Of a stretch of 64,000 nt of DNA, positions 25,417-36,373 are shown in pieces (the stretch's first letter is position 1; each line of letters opens with the position of its first letter). The DNA lies in assembly GCA_021613535.1 (NCBI GenBank), contig CP075493.1, positions 9,362,001 through 9,426,000 of the forward strand, in the 5' to 3' direction. The stretch comes from Adineta vaga. Its lineage: Eukaryota; Rotifera. The position numbers were made by a program, and so were the translations under genes. The notes beneath the pieces were generated by a model that was not told where the DNA came from, ran no database searches, and saw only the letters and a list, made by a program, of their open reading frames with translations.

Positions 25417-26477
25417 GATGTTTTCTGTGTGTTCCTAGAAATAAATCTACAAAAGAACAAATAATTTCTATAAATTAACTGATCCTTCGATTTTTTATTC
25501 GTCATTGATACTCTTGATAAAAACGAAGAAGAATTTAGTATTAATAAACAACAAAAAACTTCGGTGGATATTTTCCATAATCTACCAGTTTTGGACATTT
25601 AAGATACTTGTAAAATTTAAACGGAATATGAAGATGATTTTTTCAATGTTTTCATTCTATTGAAAATATTTCAATTATTTTTAAATATACAAAGGAACAG
25701 AAGATTGTTCAATTTGAGATAATTATTTCGACAGAGGGCGCTATTGTCTGATTCGGCATATGTTCATAAACATCTATATATACTATATACTATAAGATAC
25801 CAATGAACAAAGAAACAGAGTCAATAACCATAAGCTAGTATTATGATTATATACATCTCTTGTATAGTTCCATACATAGTTCTCGTCTTCCTCCTTTTCT
25901 TTTTGTTTCTGTATCCTTCATGTATCGGAACGTCATTGATTAACCATAAGACGTCATCAGATCATTTTTCTTAACTATCGGTCTATATTGGTTCAAATAT
26001 CTAGAGTTGTTTTTTTCAATAGTTACAAATACGATATCCTTGTTACTTTTTTTTTTCCGTTAATAAATTACTCTTCTTCGTTAGTCAATCAAGAAAACTA
26101 TATCATTTAATATTCTTTCCATATTCTCGGATACCTGTTATAGACATTTCCGATCTCTCGTCTAGTTTGTTCCATATATGTCAATCCTTGTCCCGAATTT
26201 CTTCCTGGCAACGGAAAAAATCTAATGTCAGGGTCGGTAAATATCGTCGAACAAGTTTCTCTTCATGGCTATACCATTGCACAACGAGAGGTAGTGTTAT
26301 ATAAAAGACATTTTTCTTTAAAATGTATAAGATAAACAAGAGAGAGAGAACGTCAATATTCTGTGTCATTGAAGGAAAGAAATATATATGTCATAGAATA
26401 ACTCGTGAGGAAAACTATTCATGATTTTTTTTGTTTCTTAAATATTGTAGAAATGTTTTTATATTGATAACGAACTG
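25417..26477. other. Intergenic between RPL15 and a small membrane-protein gene
   Basis: Divergent promoters of RPL15 (minus) and the next plus-strand gene must lie here. Acceptor-like AG sites at 25435-25436 (minus) and 26449-26450 (plus) border it. No gene recognised. Confidence 0.45.
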
Positions 26478-26783
26478 ATGTTGAGAGAAGTTATTACCAG
26501 TAATAATTCTTCAATCGATTGTATTCGTGAAAATTGTACAAATGAAATATCAACATCACTTGCTACAAATACAATTTCCAATTCTTTTCTTATTATATTA
26601 ATCTTATCAATTTTATGTTTATTTGGTGTTTGTTTTATGCTTTTTGGTCCATTACAACGATCCGAAGCTCATAAACGTGTGGAAAATTTTACCTTTGGTC
26701 GTCATCCAATTTTTAATGTTGATCATCGAGAACAATCAACAGCGACACGTTATGAAGAATCCATGGAATTTTCTAATATTTGA
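26478..26783 (+). CDS. Small single-pass membrane protein of unknown function
   Basis: A single uninterrupted frame of 101 residues. The N-terminal part has two sequons (NNSS and NCT) and two cysteines, followed by a strongly hydrophobic helix (FLIILILSILCLFGVCFMLF) and a hydrophilic tail containing basic residues right after the helix (RSEAHKR), which fits an outside-N/inside-C one-pass protein. A polypyrimidine tract with AG ends at 26450, 27 nt before the ATG, as for other genes here; a short upstream ATG frame follows that acceptor. I do not recognise a family. Codon use resembles the neighbouring genes. Could be a chance frame, but composition favours a gene. Confidence 0.5.
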   Translation: MLREVITSNNSSIDCIRENCTNEISTSLATNTISNSFLIILILSILCLFGVCFMLFGPLQRSEAHKRVENFTFGRHPIFNVDHREQSTATRYEESMEFSNI

Positions 26784-26908
26784 ACAAGTGATTTGTTTTT
26801 GTCCTATTTTTTGTTTTATTATTTGTTATAAAAATAACAAAACATGTCGATTGAAATGAAGAGATAACAAACAAAAACTGGCATATGATGTTTTCCATTG
26901 ATAAATCG

Positions 26909-27830
26909 TTATTGAAAAAATGAATCATTTTGATACTGACGACATTCAACAGAATCAAGTTTTGTATTAGCCGTTGAAATATCATTTTGAATAGCAGCAA
27001 CTAATTCATCTAAATCAAAGATTTCAAGTCAGAAAAATATCTTATTATAGCTCCTTAATTAAAGAGAAGAAAATATGACGTCATTGTCAGCTTCTAAATT
27101 AGAGTACTTAATAATAGAGTAAGAAATACTTTTCTAATCGTTTGTCAAATCCTACGATACTCCCATCGCCAATGTTTTGCGATATATTCTTCTGGGTACA
27201 ATTTTCTTTCCAAATAATCTATTAAATAACTATATTTAGTTTGTATACTATCCAGTTACAAAATATCAGCGTTCTAAATTTGCTCATCTCTTTTAAAGTC
27301 AAGTGATGGATTCTTTGAATTAAATGATTTCATATTCGATGACATACTTGCATTATTAAATGTTGTCATCTTTCGTATTTCTCCAAGAAGAACTATTTTT
27401 AATGTTTCACCATAGAAATCTTCTAGAAATTCATGTAATATATGTGTTTCCTAAATAGATTTATAAGTTTATCAAACTTTAATATGATAAAGTTTTGTCT
27501 TACCATCGTCTTCTTTTCACCATTATAAAACGGATTGGTTCCAACACTAGTCACCATTTTATAGATTTCATTGTTACTCTTCGTTAATAATTTAGCCCAA
27601 CCATAATATACACCTTGATAGATAGATGATGGCAATTTTTCTACTGTTTCTTCATCGAAATTTGCTAAAATTTAACGAAGAAATGTGTATAAGCTTTTTT
27701 TTGTTTTTTCAAACAAGAAAACTTGCCTAAAGCTATCAATACCTGTTGGACAACCAAGTTCTTTACTACCACGACCGAAACCATGAACAATCGTACCAGA
27801 TGTAAAGTATGGAAATGGTGAATTTGTCAT
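26909..27830 (-). CDS. RFK: Riboflavin kinase (flavokinase)
   Basis: Four exons on the minus strand: 27830-27743, 27664-27504, 27450-27348, 27009-26909 (150 residues, as usual for the monofunctional enzyme). It phosphorylates riboflavin to FMN using ATP. The family motifs are all there: PYFTSGTIVHGFGRGSKELGCPTANF (with the PTAN nucleotide/metal motif), GVYYGWA, YKMVTSVGTNPFYNGEKKTMETHILHEF (with the catalytic Glu region) and DFYGETLKIVLLGEIR; the last exon adds the helical ELVAAIQNDISTANTKLD. Splice phases join at all junctions. Intron 3 (338 nt) is much longer than its neighbours. An acceptor-like TAG ends 3 nt before the ATG. The exon order and the PTAN motif, split by intron 1, make this firm. 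Confidence 0.93.
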
Positions 27831-29173
27831 GATCTAAAACTAAAATTCCATGGATAAGATATCGTTTAAATGAATAACCGATGTAGAATATCATTCATTT
27901 GTCAAGTGACCTTAAATCTCAATACTGACTTTAACAGATGTGATTTATTTCCATAAATGGTTATTGATATAACAAGCATGATTTCATATAACGGATCAGA
28001 TTTATTCTTATCCAAAAGAATTATGTTTCTCCTTGTTGATGTAATGAATAACGAAAGAACGAAATCAGTAGTTTGTTAAGGTGATCGTGATCGATCGATT
28101 GTTTAATCATTTAAGGTGATTTCACTGATGATTTGGTTGGTTCGTACATTTTCATAGATGACTGATTGTACAAAAGAGGTCATTATACGTCAAGTTCACG
28201 TTTGATTTTTTTATGTTCTTAGTTGGTTTTTTTCTAATATCTATCGTCAATGTATTTTGCAAAGTATTTCACCACATAATGATAACTATAACTAACGTGA
28301 TTCTTTTTTTGTAAATTCAAAACTACTCATTTATTAAATCTAATCTGGAGAAACAGAACATCTGTTATGCTATCAAATTTGTTAAATATGCCCGATGCTA
28401 TATATAGTTATGACAAATTGTAAAGCGTATTTCAATTAACTATATGATAATAGTTTTGCAGGAGATGACAACTTATTTTGTAATCATCAAAAAAAGACAT
28501 GAAACGAGTAAAGTTTATTACGCATACTTTTCGTTTATATTCATTGGTGTTACGTAATATGGCGTCGAAAAAAACATGTAACAAGGTCTTTTTCAATCGT
28601 CTATGATTAATCTTTATTTGTGCTACGATTGAATGCCTTATATTTGCGATTACCTTGTTTGATAGCTAGAAAAACAAACTTTCAATTAAAATGATTTATA
28701 TAAAATAGATAAAAATGTTACATCAATATGAATTTAGTAACATAACGTTTATTATGTTCATTAATCACAAGTTTCTGTTCTTTTTCATGATAATTATTAC
28801 ATTAAAAATACATATTTTCTATGTTGATTACCTGTCAATATGATGATCTAAAAAAATCAGTCGATATGAACGATTTTTACCCGTAGACATTCATTATATT
28901 GATGTTTGACAATGACAACTATATGTTAACAGAAGAAAAAATAGAATAAATCAAGGTGAATATATAGCTCGCAGCTCTTTTTCTTCAGAGTGCCAGCGTA
29001 GACTTCGAACTAGAAATGACTGACTGACTAATTTGACTAGAAACACATATATTATGAAATTCTGAAGTCAATAGAAAGAACGCGTTATTTCATATATAAT
29101 TTATTAAAACTGTATAATGAAAACTTAAGAAAAAAAATTCAAAATATTCTATAAATTAGTTAATGTAGGAGTT
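27831..29173. other. Intergenic, no gene recognised
   Basis: 1.3 kb of AT-rich sequence without supported open frames on either strand; includes the riboflavin kinase promoter side and the 3' flank of the tetraspan gene. Confidence 0.45.
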
Positions 29174-29786
29174 TTATCGCATGAAAACTCGAGGTATTCG
29201 ACGAAGGTGACGACGAGCTGATACATGCACTATAATATACACGATAATAAAAGCTAAACAGAGAACCAATTCGATACAAGCAAATGCCAATTGTGCACTG
29301 AGAATCTTTGGTTTTTCGAATAGACTCGGCAAATATTCTTTTCCATCTTGAACAGCTTTTGCATCTAAACCAATCAAAATAACAGCAAAACAAGCAGCAA
29401 TAATCGTTGTAATCAAAGCAATTTGAGCCCATAGACGAACACTAGGCATATAATCTAAAGAGAATTTTTTTAATTAAACATATAAAAACATTTCATCCTT
29501 TACTTATCAATAGAATGATAACAGCCGCAATAGAAAAGAATACACTACACCAAATACCGGCACCGGTTGCTGATGTATTTCCAAAAATATCTTTATTTGT
29601 ACTTTGTGCTAATGATGCGACTTCTAAAGCGCCAATAACTAAAATACATATGATCATGCCAACTGCCAGAATAGTTGAAATAAGATACGGCCATCTTAAT
29701 CTCCATGCAATGTCAACTGGTGATCTAGATTGATATGGACCTATCGGACGACTTCTTCGAACATAATAAGGAGCACTGCCAAGCAT
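29174..29786 (-). CDS. Four-helix membrane protein, paralog A
   Basis: Two exons on the minus strand: 29786-29504 and 29454-29174 (187 residues; junction position could be off by one). Four hydrophobic helices are visible: LISTILAVGMIICILVIGAL, GIWCSVFFSIAAVIILLI, IALITTIIAACFAVILIGL and LAFACIELVLCLAFIIVYIIV. Both termini are hydrophilic and basic (RRSRP at the start, ARRHLRR near the end), which suggests cytosolic ends. It shares helix motifs (GIWC; LIGLxAxxVQ) and intron position and phase with the gene at 30347-30985, so the two are tandem duplicates. The topology resembles MS4A/TMEM-type tetraspans; I cannot assign a known family. Confidence 0.75.
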
Positions 29787-30346
29787 ATTCTTAATAGTAT
29801 TTGTACGTTAAATGATGATGATGATGTGAAAAAAGTGAGTGAAAGTACTACTATATATTACTCCAGGTCTTTGACGATGATCAACAATCAATGACGCATA
29901 TCCTTTTTCTCTGCTTTACCTTACGTTCTGATAAATGTTATTGATATTTTTAGCGAAGAATTGGTACGTGTGTAGGTATTTATATTTCATTAATTGAAGC
30001 CTATTAGTAGGAAAATATTGATGTACACACTACTAAAGAAAGAGAAATTTTTTTTTAACGAAACAAGGTTATCCTTCACACAAACTGTATAATTTGATGT
30101 CTATCTCAATAGTAAACACTCCTGTATCATTTATACGAGAATTAAAATACTATTGGTATGCGTTTGCATATCAAAATGAAAATAAAAAGAAAACTATATA
30201 ATTAATTGTATGATTTGTTCTAGTAAAAATGCAACAGAACATTTATGAGCAGAAAAAAAAACTATATTAAGCTATTAATTATGTTTTGATAAAATCGGTG
30301 GAAAACAAGCGAATGAAAGAGATAGTTATTAATACTTCATATGCTT
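29787..30346. other. Spacer between the tetraspan paralogs
   Basis: Promoter side of paralog A and 3' flank of paralog B (both minus strand). A short GATGAT repeat lies next to the paralog A start (about 29814-29825). Nothing else recognised. Confidence 0.45.
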
Positions 30347-30985
30347 TTAGTAATAGTCTGATGATATACGAGTTTCGGATGAAAAAAAGACGCTGATATA
30401 GATCATAAAAAATATGATACATTGTGTGAGAATGAATAGAGCGATTGAAAGAATAGCAATGATCAATTTATATTGAATAGGATATAAATCTTGATTGCGT
30501 TGAACTGAATTGGCTGAAAGACCAATGAGAACAATGGTGAAGAAGAAAGCTAATGTAACAGCAATTAAAGCAAATGTTGCTGCAATACGTTTGTTTCGTG
30601 TGAAAACTAAATATTAGAAAACAAAATCAAACAGATTCAAATCAATATAAAGAGAATGTTACATACTGATTATAAGTATACAAATAGAAGCCAAAAATGA
30701 TATAGATCCACACCAAATTCCAACACCAACTTTTGAAGGATCCATTCCTAACTTTTCGACATTGTCATCTTTATTACTTTCAATAGATACATTGGCGATT
30801 TCAAGGGCGATAACAGCTGCACTAGAGAACATCATTAAACTACCAAGAAGTACTGATCTGATAGTTGGCCATGTATCCAACCAATTTGAATCTAATACTA
30901 TTGGTTGGACTATTCTTGTTTTATGACCGGGATAACTATAAGAAAGTCCAGAATATGTCGGAAATAATACTTGTTGTGTCAACAT
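30347..30985 (-). CDS. Four-helix membrane protein, paralog B
   Basis: Two exons on the minus strand: 30985-30667 and 30606-30347 (192 residues). Helices: TIRSVLLGSLMMFSSAAVIAL, GIWCGSISFLASICILIII, TFALIAVTLAFFFTIVLIGL and LIIAILSIALFILTQCIIFF. A loop with SIESNKDDNVEKLGMDPSK separates helices 1 and 2. The intron sits at the same place (after helix 2) and in the same phase as in paralog A, 560 nt downstream of this gene on the same strand. The two proteins keep only scattered identity outside the GIWC and LIGLxAxxVQ motifs, so the duplication is old. Family and function are not recognised. Confidence 0.75.
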
Positions 30986-31515
30986 GTTTTCAATGAATAG
31001 AATTTCTTTTGCGAATGAGTTCTAGTCAAACCTAATATTTGTGTATTTAAATATGTATGAACATAATATTTACTGATAATATCTGTATTGATAAATTTAT
31101 GATACTTTTTATAGTCAGAATTTTTGCGATAATAGACAATATCACACCTTTCTTTCTTTTTGTTTTTCTCCTTGGTTAGCGTTTTGTCTACACAGAAATT
31201 CGATCACATCGATAAATATTTCAATACTCATTTGTAAAAAATTATACAATTCCATTTTTTTTCTAATGATTCGCTCAAAAAATTTGACGATTAGAAAGGA
31301 AAGTTTACATAAATGTCTTTACGTTGCTAATTAGCATACAGAAAGTTTGATGGTATTCATGAAAGAATGAAAATAGTTACATTATTTACCATCCTTTTCA
31401 GAGACTTTTTTTGACGTAAAAAGAAAATAGTCATCAAGTGTTTCTTGTCGAAATACATTCTACTTTTAACCGTCGTCATGATCAACATTTAAATTCGTAC
31501 AGAACTAACAACAAT
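30986..31515. other. Divergent promoter region
   Basis: Lies between paralog B (minus) and the PMP3-type gene (plus). An in-frame open stretch runs upstream of the PMP3 ATG from 31438 but has no ATG. Nothing else recognised. Confidence 0.45.
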
Positions 31516-31701
31516 ATGGTTGATGCATCAAGCTGCTGTCGAACAACTCTTCTGATTATATTAATTATATTTATTCCACCATTGGCTGTATTTTTCGTTC
31601 AAAAAGAATGTACTTCAGTTGTGGTACTCAACCTTATACTTTATCTACTTTTTTGGATACCCGGTGTTATTCATGCACTTTATGTAATCTATTTTAGTTG
31701 A
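31516..31701 (+). CDS. PMP3/UPF0057 family membrane proteolipid
   Basis: A 61-residue protein, the usual size of the family. The sequence has the PMP3 pattern: LLIILIIFIPPLAVFFVQKEC (helix with PPLAV), then LNLILYLLFWIPGVIHALYVI (helix with the IPG.IHA.Y signature). These tiny two-helix proteins sit in plasma membranes and, in fungi and plants, affect membrane potential and salt or cold tolerance; nematodes also have them. The first ATG (31516) was preferred although the frame is open further upstream. Its stop is only 94 nt from the stop of WDR59 on the other strand, so the transcripts are convergent. Confidence 0.88.
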   Translation: MVDASSCCRTTLLIILIIFIPPLAVFFVQKECTSVVVLNLILYLLFWIPGVIHALYVIYFS

Positions 31702-31795
31702 ATTTATTTCTTTGTTACTGAATAATAATTACATTCATAAGAAACATATATATATATACATACATAAACAAAACTAATACTTTCATTTATTACGA

Positions 31796-34700
31796 TTATA
31801 AAGGACGTATACCACCGGATGGTTGACGAGCAAAATAAGGTCGTGATGTTATTGTAGGTGTTTGTTGTTGCTGTTGTTGTTGTGTTTGAGTAGGAGTCAT
31901 TGTTAAAAGTTCCTGTTGTCTCATTACACACCGACATGTACAATCTTTTTCTGGGCAAAATCGATGTTTTAATTCATCCGATGAAAACCATCCATGCATG
32001 TGTGTTAAATGACCACCATGACCACAAACAGCACAGAGAAAATGTTGACCTAAAACAGGTTGTAAACAAATTGAACAAATTATATTCGGTTTTGTTGCTA
32101 GTGCTGGTGCTGTTGTTGGTGGTAGTGTTGCTGCTACTGCTGCTGTTTGATTGAAGGGTGCTGGTGATTGACAATTATGATCAATTTGAGACAAGATTTG
32201 TGTGCGTCTGTAAAAATGTTTCCATCGATGTAATAAACATGCATAAGCATATAGAATAGGATCGTGATTATGTTCATTAACTAATTTGGATTGAATTTTA
32301 GTTTTTAAATACGGTGTTTGAGACATTGTTAAAAGAAACATACTAGCAGATTGAATATCACCATTAACAACATAACTCGAAACAAGATGTTTAATTAAAC
32401 CTAGAAGAAAGAAAGAAAACGGATTTATTTTATTTCTGAAATTTATTTACCTTGTGCAATTGGTGTTTGAAACCAAGAATCATTTGGATCTAAATTGGTT
32501 TGTATAGATAATAAACCACCAAGTAAACGCCAACAATGTGCTAAATCATCTTTACCCATTTCTTGTGTTATATGTTCATTGTTTTCACACATATCAATTG
32601 CATTTGTAAAATCAATTTTATAATCATCAGCTAATTTTCTACTCACAGGTAATAGAATGGAAACATCATAGATTGAAACAGTTGAAGGTGGATGAATCAA
32701 ATGACCAATAGAACGACGATATGATGCTAAACGTTGATGATCAGTAAAACTAGTTGCACCCATTGTCGAACGTACCGGTGCTGAAAACATTGGTACGCGT
32801 TGATTATTCGACATTTGTTGAATTTGAATTGTACTTGTTGTCGGAGGTCGATAACTTGATTGATCAATCGAAGTGGAATTTTCTCGACTTTTACCTACAG
32901 TTAAACTTGTTGAACGCATAGGTAAAGATTGCGGTCGATTCATCGTTCCATCATTTAATGTACTTAAAACCGTAGCTGAATTTGTTTGTTGATTATTCGA
33001 TATTCGACCAAAACATATCAGATAGGTTCCACCGGAAAAACGAGCTCCACATGTACGCCAACTACTTGGAGCGATGGATATATTAGACATCTGGCTATCA
33101 CTTGTACGTGTTGAAGATGATGAAACACCAAATACTCGATTCGATGGATGATTATTATTATTATTATTTGTACCGGAATTATTTGTATTTACTTGTGATA
33201 ATCCACTTAATGATTCGATTTCTGAATTTGTTAATGATAGATCACGCTTTTTATTTGCATTATTTATTGTCATAGCTGCAGCAGAAATAAATTTTTCTTC
33301 TTTATAGTAAATATCAAAAAGATTTTGTAATTTTATTAAACATTTATGTAAGCATAATTGACCATGATAGAAGCAATTATACGATGTTGCATCAAACATC
33401 GACTGCATACGATTTTGAAATATTTTAAATTGTTCACTATGATAAATAGTCGATGTTTTGAATCGAACAAATAATTGTGATATAGTTGGATAATGACGCG
33501 AAAAAGTAAGATAGATTCGAAATATAAAATTATTATCCAATGGATATTTACAACGAATTATACAGATACGACGTTGTTCATCTTTTCCTTCAATAGATAT
33601 ATATGGTTCATAGGTATCATGTAAAGAATTGAGTTCATTAGCAACTGATACTACCGTTACGGTATTATCACTTCGATCGGGTCTACAAAGTAGAAGAAAT
33701 TAATTATATCGTAATGAAAATAATTGACTACGAATAATTCAATCAGATTATATTGATATGAAATCTATTTATGTACTACTTACATCATTTGATAGTCACT
33801 ATTGTGACTTGTATCAGACGATTCCATCGTATTCGGTGGTGATACTGACATTCCTTGAAAAGCATTGTCATTATCTTCATCAGAATTTTCATTATCTGTC
33901 GCTTCGTCTTTGATAGCATCCATAGTCATTACTGTCGAACTACTTCGAGTCATTGGTTGTTGTCGAGATAGATTCGATGATGTTCGTGGTAAACTTATTG
34001 AATTTGATGAATCAGATAGACTGGTTTGTTTCTGTCGTGTTTGTTGATTATTCCAGGCTTGTCGAAATGTTGAATCCATATCAACTAAAGATAGATGTCC
34101 ATCACGACACCAAGTTAGTAAAACAAAACGATTCGTTGTGTCATCATTGAAACGTGCCGTTGAAGAATTTGTAAATAAATTCAGAAAACGAGCATTTGTT
34201 ACGAGACAAAAGTCAACAATTGATGTTGGAGTGGTTGTTAATATATGATCAGTCAAGGGTCTTAAATATTGATCTTCATCACAACGCCAACCAACAAAAC
34301 CATATGTGGCGGACATAGTATCACGAGCGGCACAAACAAATAGATTATCATAACCGGTTGTATGAATCTAATTTGAAAGCAGAAGAAGAAGAAAAAAACC
34401 CAATGTATTCATTTTTCTTTTTTTGAATTCACAAAAATAATTCATACTTTACTAAAAGCATACGAAGATTGTTCAGTTGGTAATGATTCAGCAATGTGTT
34501 GACCTTGTGCCGAAAATAATCTAATAGAATGATCTAACGAAAGTGTTGCAACTGAACGATTTTGTTTTGTCCAATCCATACTAATGATACGTTGCGTATG
34601 TTCTAAATCAGTTGAAGACAATAAGCATGAATCGGCTCGTCGTATATCATAGATTCGTATACATCGATCACATTGAACTGCTAATTGATTTGAATTATCA

Positions 34701-35463
34701 GGTTTGTTTGTAGCCCATTGAATACGACGAATACTAAATGGTGTTGAGAGAGTAAATCGAAGACTAGCAGGACTTTTTGATGAATAAAGTCGAGTGTCCC
34801 ATACTTGAACTTGGCCATCAAGTGAACCCGTTAATAACCAAAAAGGATCATGAGGTGAGTACGATATAGTTGAAATAGGACGCTAGAAAAAGATAGAATA
34901 ATAATTTTTTCAATTAACCTAATCAGATTGATTAATCATGGTCATAATGTCAAGGCGTCAGTGGTGTAACGGTTAGCATGGTTGCCTTCCAAGCAGCCGA
35001 CCCGGGTTCGACTCCCGGCTGACGCATTTCCTTTTTTTTTGTTTGGTTTTTCACGTACCTGATGATGAGAATCAATAAAAGTATTATATTCATTTATACG
35101 TGATTGATCAATAGCATAGATACGAACAAGACGATCAATAGCAACAGCATATTGATTTTGTTCCATATGATTCCATTGAACAATAGGTCGGTTAATATTA
35201 CATTCATCAAATAATGGTAGAAATTTAACATCAGATATAGGTGTCATAAATGCATTTCTATCATCTCCAGCAGCATTTTCAAATTGTGAAGAAACTGTTT
35301 CGACATTAATAAATGCTAAACTATGATTGTTGACAAGCAAAAGACGTGATTCTTGATCATTAAGTACAAGTGAATGACAATCAAAATTAAGAAAAGTTTT
35401 GCCTGTATCAAAAGTATGGCAATGGTTCGTTGATGTACTATTATTTCGTTCATATAACATCAT
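31796..35463 (-). CDS. WDR59: WDR59, GATOR2 complex subunit
   Basis: Five coding exons on the minus strand: 35463-35059, 34882-34448, 34367-33784, 33682-32451, 32400-31796 (1086 residues). N-terminal WD40 repeats include LLTGSLDGQVQVWDTR, QLAVQCDRCIRIYDIR and SVATLSLDHSIRLFS. An RWD-like domain follows (FRIYLTFSRHYPTISQLFVRF). Next come the WDR59 blocks WRTCGARFSGGTYLICFGR and VSIYDVSILLPVSRKLADDY, then a C-terminal zinc/RING-type module CSICLQPVLGQHFLCAVCGHGGH..H...WF....FCP...CTCRC. GATOR2 activates TORC1 at the lysosome by opposing GATOR1. Start at 35463 follows an acceptor (35466-35467); the leader donor near 35581 suggests a 5' UTR intron. Intron 1 (34883-35058) contains a tRNA gene on the opposite strand. 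A CAA run gives a Q8 stretch near the C-terminus. Confidence 0.9.
34955..35026 (+). tRNA. tRNA-Gly (anticodon UCC)
   Basis: A complete 72-nt cloverleaf: acceptor stem GCGTCAG/CTGACGC with discriminator A, D-arm containing box A (TGGTGTAACGG, 34962-34972), anticodon stem GTTGC/GCAGC enclosing loop CTTCCAA with anticodon TCC at 34988-34990, and T-arm with box B (GGTTCGACTCC, 35005-35015). A T9 run at 35032-35040 serves as RNA polymerase III terminator. It closely resembles animal tRNA-Gly(UCC). The gene lies inside intron 1 of WDR59, antisense to it, and takes up 72 of that intron's 176 nt. Confidence 0.97.
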
Positions 35464-36373
35464 CTCTAAAGAAAGAAGAATATTAGTTTTAAATGATATA
35501 CTTTGTCTCATGAATTTTCTTATACGAAAGATTATCGAATGAATTAAATCAAGTCAATTAGAAAAGAACAAACGAACATACCTGTGAATATTTGTGTAGT
35601 GTGTAGAATTCTAGATCATAAAATAGTGTAAGATATTTGACAAAATGTAAGAATAATTGCGTGAACACAATCTAATTAAATCGATGTATTGAAGATTTCA
35701 ATTGATAAAAAATATATATTAGTTGTTTTTGATAGATGTTGGAAAGTATGATAAAAATATTCGAAAATAATAATTTAATAATCGGTTTAAGAACGAAATG
35801 TTTCTTTTTTTATCTGTTATCATTTGCTCATCATCATAGTCTTGATCCTATGATGATATACTGCGATTCTAATCTAATTTGAAAAAATATATACAATGAA
35901 TGGATGCGTCTTATAGCCATAGTATATGACTTTTCTAAAGAGGTCGCACTTCCACACTTACGGATAAGATACAATACTGTTGATACTTGTGTTGGAGTTT
36001 CTGTACGTAAAGTGAAGCTTATAGATCTACAATATTAGTTTAAACTGTGTGACTCAACTGATATGTGTATTTTCAAAATAATAACATTAGATTGTGAGGC
36101 GTATGCATGGTTCAATGCTCTACCTAATGAGCGGTTTTTGATACGACTCAACAAACAATTAAACAGTATAAAAGACAATAAAATTATCTACAATCCTTCT
36201 ATCAGTCAGGTTCTTTCATCCACACTACAATCCTCATCTTCATGTACATATAAGAATCATCATGAAATTTAAAAAAAAAAGTACAGAAATTTATGGAAAT
36301 ATTCAATTTACGGGATATACACATCTAGTTATTGATATCTTTTCGTTCATACAAAGAAAATAGTATTAACTAA
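35464..36373. other. 5' leader/promoter side of WDR59 and intergenic DNA
   Basis: Contains a likely 5' UTR intron of WDR59 (acceptor at 35466, donor near 35581 on the minus strand). An open frame at 36063-36272 (plus) shows no domain and is not called. Confidence 0.45.

Noticed and set aside
27016-27260. Coding-like piece (DYLERKLYPEEYIAKHWRWEYRR) on the minus strand inside riboflavin kinase intron 3
   Set aside because: Not needed for the kinase, whose exons 3 and 4 join in phase without it; too short and lacks start or splice support, so it is probably chance.
34942-35058. Apparent C-terminal extension of the first WDR59 open frame (ends GCLEGNHANRYTTDALTL)
   Set aside because: This is read-through of an intron and of the antisense tRNA-Gly gene, not protein sequence.
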